A DNA stretch of 6,662 bases, from contig JAHWJQ010000119.1 in assembly GCA_019348305.1 (NCBI GenBank), positions 1-6,662 on the forward strand. Reading direction: 5' to 3'. This stretch comes from Actinomycetota bacterium. Lineage in GTDB: Bacteria; Actinomycetota; Acidimicrobiia; Acidimicrobiales; CADCTF01. Positions 1 to 4,188 of the stretch are shown in pieces (the stretch's first letter is position 1; every line of letters begins with the position of its first letter). The position numbers and the translations under genes were made by a program. Below the pieces are notes generated by a model. The model worked only from the letters and a program-made list of their open reading frames with translations. It had not been told where the DNA came from and did not search any database.

Positions 1-366
1 GATGTCGTTCTGGGTGGTGCCCCCGAGAGCCGAGGCGGCGATGCCTTGGCCTTCGGCGTGGGCGATGTAGAGACCGAACAGCCAGGCGGCGGTGGCATTG
101 ATCGTCATCGACGTGGTGATGTCCGCGACGGGGATGCCGTCGAGCAGCTGCGCCATGTGGCCGAGGTGAGCCACCGGCACGCCCACCTTGCCCACCTCGC
201 CCCGCGCCTCGGAGGCATCGGGGTCGTAGCCGATCTGGGTGGGCAGGTCGAAGGCGATGGAGAGCCCGGTCTGGCCCTTGGCCAGGTTGGTGCGGTAGAG
301 GGTGTTGGAGGCCCGGGCCGAGCTGTGGCCCGAGTAGGTGCGCATCACCCAGGGGCGGTCGGCCAT
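1..366 (-). CDS. meaA: MeaA / ethylmalonyl-CoA mutase-type B12-dependent mutase, N-terminal part (runs off the left edge)
   Basis: The first 122 codons of an adenosylcobalamin-dependent acyl-CoA mutase of the methylmalonyl-CoA mutase superfamily; the remaining barrel and any B12-binding domain lie outside the window. Visible signatures include RTYSGHS (about residues 9-15), YRTNLAKGQTGLS, FDLPTQIGYD (39-48), GEVGKVGVPV and SMTINATA. From family knowledge, RTYxGHS, FDLPTQ and SMTINATA are typical of MeaA/ethylmalonyl-CoA mutase. True methylmalonyl-CoA mutases usually have RQYAGFS, FDLATHRGYD and SMTMNGAV. The family rearranges ethylmalonyl-CoA to methylsuccinyl-CoA in the cytoplasm. The ATG gives the usual short N-terminus (MADRPW). 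It lies 12 nt after the stop of the upstream dehydrogenase, with an AGGAG overlapping that stop at 9-nt spacing, so the two are probably cotranscribed. Another acyl-CoA mutase specificity (isobutyryl- or hydroxyisobutyryl-CoA) is possible, because substrate-contact residues further in are missing. Confidence 0.87.
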   Translation of the reverse strand, partial: MADRPWVMRTYSGHSSARASNTLYRTNLAKGQTGLSIAFDLPTQIGYDPDASEARGEVGKVGVPVAHLGHMAQLLDGIPVADITTSMTINATAAWLFGLYIAHAEGQGIAASALGGTTQNDI

Positions 367-378
367 GGCTCCAGTCTC

Positions 379-1233
379 CTACCGCTCGTAGTCGTAGAAC
401 CCTTTGCCCGACTTCCGCCCCAGCTGGTTGGCCGCCACCATCCGCCTGAGCAGCGGCCGGGGGGCGAAGTTCGGGTCCTTGAACTCCTCGTAGAGCGCCT
501 CCAGGATCGCCAGGCTGGTGTCGAGTCCGACGAGGTCGAGCAGGGCGAAGGGCCCCATGGGGAAGTTGCACCCGCCCTTCATGGCCAGGTCGACATCCTC
601 CTTGGTGGCCACGCCACTCTCGACCAGCCGCACGGCGTTGTTGAGGTAGGGGAAGAGAAGGGCGTTGACGACGAAGCCGGCGCGGTCCTGCACCTCGACG
701 GCCGTCTTGCCCAGCGCTTCTACGAACGAGCGGGCGGCGGCGATGGTCTCGTCGCCGGCGGTGAGCGGCCGCACGATCTCCACCAGCGTCATCACCGGCG
801 CCGGGTTGAAGAAGTGGATGCCACAGACCCGGTCGGGCCGGCTCGTCTCCATGGCCAGCTCCACCACCGGGAGGGTGGAGGTGTTGGTGGCCAGCAGGGC
901 GTGTTCGTTGCAGACGCCATCCAGCTCTCGGAACAGAGCCTTCTTGGTGGCCAGGTCCTCCACCACCGACTCGATCACCACATGAGAGTCGGCCAGCCCA
1001 CCGAGATCGCAGGTGGTGCTCACCCGGCTGATGGTGGCCGCCCGGTCGTCTTCTGACAGCTTGCCCCGCTCGACCTGCTTGGCCAGTGACCTCTCCAGGG
1101 CCGCGAGCATCGCGTCGGCCGACTCCTGGTGGCGCGAGCGCAGCACGACCTCGTGGCCGGTCTTGGCCGCGCACTCGGCGATGCCCGAACCCATGACCCC
1201 CGACCCAACGATGCCTACTCGTTTGATCACCAC
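379..1233 (-). CDS. hbd: 3-hydroxybutyryl-CoA dehydrogenase (NAD(P)-dependent 3-hydroxyacyl-CoA dehydrogenase)
   Basis: Interconverts acetoacetyl-CoA and 3-hydroxybutyryl-CoA in the cytoplasm. With the GTG start at 1233 the protein has 284 residues, the usual length of stand-alone Hbd/PaaH/FadB2 enzymes. The N-terminal Rossmann fold carries GIVGSGVMGSG (7-17). The NTSTLP loop has the conserved Ser (119). The catalytic His (140) lies in GIHFFNPAPVM and the paired Glu is at 152. GFVVNALLFPYLNNA (Asn190) and GPFALLDLVGLD follow, and the C-terminus has GRKSGKGFYDYE. An in-frame ATG at 1290 would add 19 low-complexity residues (MPPPAAGGAV...) unlike the family and would run over a palindrome and a TAACCT -10, so I prefer GTG 1233 (GTG 1230 is also possible). 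No Shine-Dalgarno is obvious, which fits a leaderless mRNA. It leads an operon with the mutase 12 nt downstream, so it may supply C4-CoA units to an ethylmalonyl-CoA-type pathway; a role in beta-oxidation is the alternative. Confidence 0.92.
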   Translation of the reverse strand: MVIKRVGIVGSGVMGSGIAECAAKTGHEVVLRSRHQESADAMLAALERSLAKQVERGKLSEDDRAATISRVSTTCDLGGLADSHVVIESVVEDLATKKALFRELDGVCNEHALLATNTSTLPVVELAMETSRPDRVCGIHFFNPAPVMTLVEIVRPLTAGDETIAAARSFVEALGKTAVEVQDRAGFVVNALLFPYLNNAVRLVESGVATKEDVDLAMKGGCNFPMGPFALLDLVGLDTSLAILEALYEEFKDPNFAPRPLLRRMVAANQLGRKSGKGFYDYER

Positions 1234-1240
1234 CGCCGTC

Positions 1241-1246
1241 AGGTTA
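1241..1246 (-). promoter_or_regulatory. Predicted -10 element (TAACCT) of the hbd-meaA operon, leaderless
   Basis: On the minus strand TAACCT matches the actinobacterial TAnnnT -10 consensus. It ends 7 nt before the GTG at 1233, so transcription would begin at or next to the start codon. I see no good -35 at normal spacing. The hexamer overlaps one arm of a palindrome (1243-1258), so a bound repressor would block it. Confidence 0.4.
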
Positions 1247-1258
1247 CCGGCGGGTAAC
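1243..1258. promoter_or_regulatory. Perfect inverted repeat GTTACC-GGCG-GGTAAC, candidate repressor operator
   Basis: Two exact 6-bp arms flank a 4-bp centre, and the site is directly readable in the sequence. It lies 10 bp upstream of the preferred hbd start and covers its predicted -10. The size and symmetry suit a dimeric TetR-type regulator, a family that often controls acyl-CoA metabolism genes in actinobacteria. That assignment is inference, since no regulator gene is in view. The site lies 60 bp from the divergent methyltransferase start, so that gene might be affected too. Confidence 0.5.
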
Positions 1259-1303
1259 GTCACTGCTCCACCGGCGGCGGGCGGTGGCATGGCCGCCGCC
1301 GCC

Positions 1304-1309
1304 TAAGTT
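1304..1309 (+). promoter_or_regulatory. Predicted -10 element (TAAGTT) for the methyltransferase gene
   Basis: TAAGTT fits TAnnnT and ends 9 nt before the ATG at 1319. The mRNA would have little or no leader, and no Shine-Dalgarno is visible in GGCCCCGCC before the ATG. No clear -35 is seen. Confidence 0.35.
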
Positions 1310-1318
1310 GGCCCCGCC

Positions 1319-1930
1319 ATGGCTGCCCACCCGATCCACGCCCTGCTCTACGACCCGGTGATGGGGCTGGCCGACCGGGCCGGCCTCGGCGCCCGTCGCC
1401 GGCGCCTGGTGGCCGAGGCCCGGGGCCGGGTGCTGGAGGTGGGGGGCGGGACCGGGCTCAACCTCCCTCTGTACCGCGACGTGGAGGCTGTCGTCGTGCT
1501 CGAGCCCGATTCCTCCATGCGCCGGCGTCTCCTTCACCGCCTGGCCACCGCCGCGGTGCCGGTCGAGGTGCACGAGACGACGATCGAGGAGTCGGGGCTG
1601 CCCGACGGCTCCTTCGACACCGTGGTCGCCACCCTGGTGCTGTGCTCGGTCGCCGACCAGGGCCGGGCGCTGGGGGAGATCCGGCGCTTGCTCGGGCCCG
1701 GCGGCCGGCTGCTCTTCCTCGAACACGTGCGGGCGTCCGGCTGGTTGGGGAGGGCGCAGGCGGTGGCGACGCCGTTCTGGAGCCGCCTGGCCGCCGGCTG
1801 CCACCTCGACCGGCCCACCCTCGGCGCCATCCGCGCCGCCGGCCTGGCGATCACCGACTGTGACCGCTGGGGAGTCTTCGTGCAGGGGGTGGCGCGGCCG
1901 GCCCACCGCAGGGCCGGGGTGGCAGCATGA
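1319..1930 (+). CDS. Class I SAM-dependent methyltransferase (UbiE/METTL7-like)
   Basis: A 203-residue cytoplasmic methyltransferase with a single Rossmann-type SAM domain. Motif I is LEVGGGTGLNLP (39-50). An acidic residue after the second strand sits in LEPD (61-64). DGSFDTVVATLVLCSV (96-111) is the motif IV region, LLGPGGRLLFLEHVR (124-138) contains the post-motif PGG turn, and GCHLDRPT (160-167) follows. The LCSV, PGG...EHVR and GCxLxR series is the pattern I associate with the METTL7/UbiE-like Methyltransf_11 group, whose members methylate small thiols, lipids or quinones. The substrate cannot be read from sequence. The YDPVMG near the N-terminus is common in this group and supports the start. 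Its TGA stop overlaps an ATG (ATGA at 1927-1930) that opens a 24-codon frame leading to the S51 peptidase gene, so the two larger genes probably share a transcript. A specific role such as menaquinone methylation is less likely because the protein is shorter and differs from UbiE/MenG. Confidence 0.85.
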   Translation: MAAHPIHALLYDPVMGLADRAGLGARRRRLVAEARGRVLEVGGGTGLNLPLYRDVEAVVVLEPDSSMRRRLLHRLATAAVPVEVHETTIEESGLPDGSFDTVVATLVLCSVADQGRALGEIRRLLGPGGRLLFLEHVRASGWLGRAQAVATPFWSRLAAGCHLDRPTLGAIRAAGLAITDCDRWGVFVQGVARPAHRRAGVAA

Positions 1931-1976
1931 GCGAGCGAAATGCGAGCGCGGCACGGCGGCGCAGCCGCGATGAGCG
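1927..1976. repeat. Repeat-like intergenic segment with ATGAGCG copies and a small hairpin
   Basis: ATGAGCG occurs at 1927 and 1970 and again at 1998, where it forms the start of the next gene; the three copies are in three different frames. GCGAGCG is repeated directly at 1931-1937 and 1942-1948. GCGGC-GCA-GCCGC (1956-1968) is a 5-bp inverted repeat. The mix resembles dispersed intergenic elements I recall from GC-rich actinobacterial genomes, but one copy in one window cannot prove dispersal. Confidence 0.3.
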
Positions 1977-2001
1977 GAAGACACGGATGGTGCACCAATG
2001 A
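1927..2001 (+). CDS. Possible 24-residue basic micro-ORF coupled to both neighbours
   Basis: The frame opens with ATG overlapping the methyltransferase stop (ATGA, 1927-1930). It closes with TGA overlapping the ATG of the S51 peptidase (ATGA, 1998-2001). The 24 codons encode a very Arg-rich peptide beginning MSERNASAARRRSRDERK, with no recognisable domain. Double ATGA coupling would pass terminating ribosomes down the transcript even if the peptide does nothing. Against a real product: the sequence is repeat-like (ATGAGCG three times), the ribosome site is weak, and an open frame this short is easily found by chance in GC-rich DNA. Confidence 0.25.
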   Translation: MSERNASAARRRSRDERKTRMVHQ

Positions 2002-2678
2002 GCGGGCCGTTGGCCCTTGTGGGCGGCAACGAGTGGAACGAGGGCTGCACGTTCGACCGTGAGCTGCTCGAAGCGAGCGGCGGCAACGACGTACTCGTGC
2101 TGCCGACCGCCGCCGCCTACGAGCACCCCGAGCGATCGGTGGAAGCGGCCACCCGGTGGTTCGCCACCATGGGCGCCGAGGTGCGGGGCCTGATGGTGCT
2201 GCGCCGGCCCGACGCCGAAGACCCGGCCAACGTGGCCGCCGTGCGCGAGGCCCGCTTCGTCTACCTGGGCGGGGGGTCGCCCCTGCACCTGCGCTCGGTG
2301 CTCAAGGACTCGCCGTTGTGGGAGGCGCTGCTTCACGCGTGGGACGAGGGGGCGGTGCTGGCCGCGTCGTCGGCCGGCGCCATGGTGCTGTGCGACCCGA
2401 TGGTCGACCCCCGGGGAGGCGCCTTCACCCTGGGCCTCGGCCTGGTCAACGGCCTCACCGTGATCCCCCACGCCAACAACTGGTCGCCCGAGAAGGCCAA
2501 GCGCACCAACCAGCTGGCCCCCGCCGGCTGCGCCGTCGTCGGCATCGACGAGCAGACCGCCCTCATCCGCCAGCCCTCCGGCGACGGCCCCCACCCCTCG
2601 TGGCGCCCCGCCGGCGCCGGCAAGGTCACCGCCTGGCTCGACGGGGAACCCGTCCCCCTCGACCGCCTCCCCGTCTGA
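1998..2678 (+). CDS. S51-family serine peptidase-like protein (dipeptidase E / cyanophycinase fold)
   Basis: A 226-residue protein with the class I glutamine-amidotransferase-like fold of peptidase family S51. It opens with LALVGGNEW. YLGGGSPLHLRSVL (89-102) is the glycine-rich strand-turn before the nucleophile. The nucleophile elbow is AASSAGAMVL, with probable catalytic Ser125. IPHANN supplies the probable catalytic His158. GIDEQTAL (183-190) is the conserved GIDExTAL stretch near the active site. Members cleave Asp-containing dipeptides or cyanophycin; many actinobacterial relatives have no known substrate. The length fits the dipeptidase E-like branch; cyanophycinases are usually longer. 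The residue two before Ser125 is Ala, where family elbows normally have Gly (GxSAG). No signal peptide is seen, so it is probably cytoplasmic. It follows the methyltransferase by 67 nt and its ATG overlaps a preceding TGA, suggesting coupled translation. The biochemical activity remains uncertain. Confidence 0.85.
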   Translation: MSGPLALVGGNEWNEGCTFDRELLEASGGNDVLVLPTAAAYEHPERSVEAATRWFATMGAEVRGLMVLRRPDAEDPANVAAVREARFVYLGGGSPLHLRSVLKDSPLWEALLHAWDEGAVLAASSAGAMVLCDPMVDPRGGAFTLGLGLVNGLTVIPHANNWSPEKAKRTNQLAPAGCAVVGIDEQTALIRQPSGDGPHPSWRPAGAGKVTAWLDGEPVPLDRLPV

Positions 2679-2699
2679 CACCCGCGTTCCCCCCGTTTT

Positions 2700-2750
2700 C
2701 GTTCTGGGGATGTCTACGCACCTCGCAGGTGCGCGGACATCCCCAGAACG
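2700..2750. terminator. Long near-perfect hairpin between convergent genes (bidirectional terminator-like, or dispersed palindrome)
   Basis: The outer arms CGTTCTGGGGATGTC (2700-2714) and GACATCCCCAGAACG (2736-2750) pair perfectly over 15 bp. After a 2x2 internal step (one T-G wobble, one A-C mismatch), CGCACCT (2717-2723) pairs with AGGTGCG (2727-2733) around a CGC loop. It starts 22 nt after the S51 peptidase stop and ends 1 nt beyond the cyclophilin stop on the other strand, the usual place for a two-way terminator. Neither side has a T-tract after the stem, so it is not a classical intrinsic terminator. A REP/MITE-like palindrome is the alternative. Confidence 0.5.
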
Positions 2751-2751
2751 C

Positions 2752-3273
2752 TTACTCGGACTCGGTGATGGTGACGGAGTTGATCGTCACGTCGGTGTTC
2801 GGCTTGTCGGCGGCGCCGGTGCGGACCTTTTCGATCTGGTCGACCACGTCCATGCCCTTGACCACCTTGCCGAAGAGCGAGTACTGCGGCGGGAGCGCGA
2901 CGCCGTTGGGGCCGACCGTGATGAAGAACTGCGAGCCGTTGGTGCCCGGTCCGGCGTTGGCCATGGCCAGCAGGTACGGCCGGTCGAACCGCAGCTCGGG
3001 GTGGAACTCGTCGGCGATGCGGTACCCGGGGCCGCCCGCCCCGGTCCCCGTCGGGTCCCCGCCCTGCACCATGAAGTCCTTTATGACGCGGTGGAAGGTG
3101 GTCCCGTCGAAGTACCCGTCCCTGGCCAGGAAGACGAAGTTGTTGACCGTCTGCGGTGCCTGCACGGCGTCGAGGGCGATGACGACGTCGCCCATCGACG
3201 TCGACATGGTGGCCGTGTACCGCTTCTCGGGGTCGATCTCCATCTCGGGTGGGCGGTTCCACTGCTGGGCCAT
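2752..3273 (-). CDS. Cyclophilin-type peptidyl-prolyl cis-trans isomerase, soluble
   Basis: Catalyses cis-trans isomerisation of X-Pro bonds during protein folding. With ATG 3273 it is 173 residues, a single cyclophilin domain with a short leader ([17 protein letters not shown]) and no signal peptide or membrane segment, so it is probably cytoplasmic. Core motifs are [19 protein letters not shown] (39-57), [14 protein letters not shown] (60-73; catalytic-site Arg62, Phe67, Gln70), [17 protein letters not shown] (104-120) and [17 protein letters not shown] (128-144). The Trp and His that line the pocket of human CypA (W121, H126) are not conserved, as in many bacterial cyclophilins. I chose ATG 3273, 4 nt after the upstream gene's stop, with AAGGA 11 nt before it. 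ATG 3285 would overlap that gene and leave no room for its own ribosome site. The open frame continues to 3588 only as a shadow of the neighbouring gene. It is second in a two-cyclophilin operon and a paralogue of the first. Confidence 0.9.
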   Translation of the reverse strand: MAQQWNRPPEMEIDPEKRYTATMSTSMGDVVIALDAVQAPQTVNNFVFLARDGYFDGTTFHRVIKDFMVQGGDPTGTGAGGPGYRIADEFHPELRFDRPYLLAMANAGPGTNGSQFFITVGPNGVALPPQYSLFGKVVKGMDVVDQIEKVRTGAADKPNTDVTINSVTITESE

Positions 3274-3277
3274 CTGG

Positions 3278-4123
3278 CTATCCATCCTTCTCGGTGATCG
3301 TGACCTTGGTGATCTTGTGGGTGACCTTCGGCTGGCCGCTCTCGCTGCCGTCGGCCTCGATGGCCTTGACCACGTCCATCCCTTCGACGACGGTCCCGAA
3401 GAGCGAGTAGTTGGGGGGCAGAGATGCTCCCTGTTCCCCGGTGACCACGAAGAACTGCGAACCGTTGGTGTCGGGCCCGGAGTTGGCCATGGCCACTGAG
3501 CCGACCTTGTACTCGCCGGCCTTGGGCAACTCGTCGGGGATCTCGTAGCCGGGCCCACCGGTCCCGTCGCCCTTGGCACCGTCGCCACCCTGGACGACGA
3601 AGCCGGGGATGACCCGGTGGAACGGCACGCCCTCGTAATAGCCGTACCTCGACAGGAAAACGAAGTTGTTCACCGTCTTCGGGGCGCGGTCGGCGTGCAA
3701 GTCGATGGTGAACTTGCCGATGTCGGTCTCCACCTCGGCGGAGTACTCCTGCTTCGGATCGATGCACATCTTCGGGGGGCCGTCGAAGCTCGTCCTGCGT
3801 TCGGCGCTTCCCCCGGGGGGTGGGCACTCCGCCGACCCGGCGGCGGCCTCGGCTTTGTTTGCATCGCTTTTCGTGGTGGCGTCCTTGGCAGCGCTGTTGG
3901 CGGCGTCTTTGGCGCCATCGCCGGCATCGGCGGCCAGGTTCTCCTTTTCGCCTTCGTCGGAGCCGGAGCGGCTGATGAAAAAGCCCACGCCTGCCACCAC
4001 CGCGAGCAGGAGGACCACGCTGATGATCTGGCGCCGGCGGGCCGCCCGTTTCTGCGCCGCCCGGGCAGCTGCCCGCCGCGACTCCCGACCGGCGCGCTGG
4101 CGCTCTCGTTTCTCGGTAGGCAT
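3278..4123 (-). CDS. Membrane-anchored cyclophilin-type peptidyl-prolyl cis-trans isomerase
   Basis: A 281-residue protein in four parts. A strongly basic cytoplasmic head (1-32) is followed by one hydrophobic segment, [18 protein letters not shown] (33-50). An Ala/Asp/Lys-rich linker (about 52-97) follows, then a cyclophilin domain (about 125-279). Topology is probably N-in, with the enzyme outside the membrane. The domain shows [33 protein letters not shown] (168-181; Arg170, Phe175, Gln178), [17 protein letters not shown] (212-228) and [17 protein letters not shown]. Cys100 and Cys120 flank the junction between linker and domain and could form a disulphide outside the cell. The only other open extension begins at 4186 and adds 21 residues before the basic head. 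I prefer ATG 4123 because TAGCGT, a TAnnnT -10, ends exactly 7 nt before it. Its likely task is folding exported proteins; the soluble paralogue lies 4 nt downstream. Confidence 0.9.
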   Translation of the reverse strand: MPTEKRERQRAGRESRRAAARAAQKRAARRRQIISVVLLLAVVAGVGFFISRSGSDEGEKENLAADAGDGAKDAANSAAKDATTKSDANKAEAAAGSAECPPPGGSAERRTSFDGPPKMCIDPKQEYSAEVETDIGKFTIDLHADRAPKTVNNFVFLSRYGYYEGVPFHRVIPGFVVQGGDGAKGDGTGGPGYEIPDELPKAGEYKVGSVAMANSGPDTNGSQFFVVTGEQGASLPPNYSLFGTVVEGMDVVKAIEADGSESGQPKVTHKITKVTITEKDG

Positions 4124-4130
4124 CCCGCGG

Positions 4131-4136
4131 ACGCTA
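4131..4136 (-). promoter_or_regulatory. Predicted -10 element (TAGCGT) of the cyclophilin operon, leaderless
   Basis: On the minus strand TAGCGT fits TAnnnT and ends 7 nt before ATG 4123. A weak -35 candidate, TTCGGA (4158-4153), lies 16 nt upstream of it. It supports the shorter start and a leaderless message. Confidence 0.4.
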
Positions 4137-4176
4137 CTCGGCAGGGTCGAGATCCGAACAGCGGGGGCGGCCCTCG

Positions 4177-4182
4177 TAGGAT
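4177..4182 (+). promoter_or_regulatory. Predicted -10 element (TAGGAT) of the lysC-asd operon, leaderless
   Basis: TAGGAT fits TAnnnT and ends 6 nt before the GTG at 4189, placing the transcript start at the start codon. TCCGAA (4153-4158) is at 18-nt spacing but matches -35 poorly; the same bases read on the other strand give the cyclophilin -35 candidate. No attenuator or T-box/lysine riboswitch fits in the 65-bp divergent gap. Confidence 0.45.
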
Positions 4183-4188
4183 GCACCG

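Noticed and set aside
46..1056. Long plus-strand open frame (336 codons) across the left edge
   Set aside because: It is antisense to the MeaA and Hbd genes, whose proteins show clear family motifs. The translation is low-complexity Gly/His/Val/Arg, typical of an antisense shadow in GC-rich DNA.
1234..1290. ATG 1290 as the start of the 3-hydroxybutyryl-CoA dehydrogenase
   Set aside because: It adds 19 Pro/Ala/Gly residues not expected in the family, overlaps the palindrome and -10 element, and leaves only 28 nt for the divergent gene's promoter.
2156..3499. 447-codon plus-strand frame spanning peptidase, hairpin and cyclophilins
   Set aside because: Out-of-frame within the S51 gene and antisense to both cyclophilins; Arg/Pro-rich with no domain signature.
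3274..3588. In-frame upstream extension of the soluble cyclophilin to 3588
   Set aside because: The added part is the +1/-1 shadow of the membrane-anchored cyclophilin (Ser/Pro/Arg-rich). The natural N-terminus MAQQW with a ribosome site lies at 3273.
4124..4186. Start at 4186 for the membrane cyclophilin
   Set aside because: It would leave almost no divergent promoter space with lysC, and the ATG at 4123 has a well-placed -10 and the expected basic head followed by a membrane helix.
4124..4188. Riboswitch or leader-peptide attenuator before lysC
   Set aside because: The gap is 65 bp and shared with a divergent promoter, and the -10 sits 6 nt from the GTG, leaving no 5' leader.
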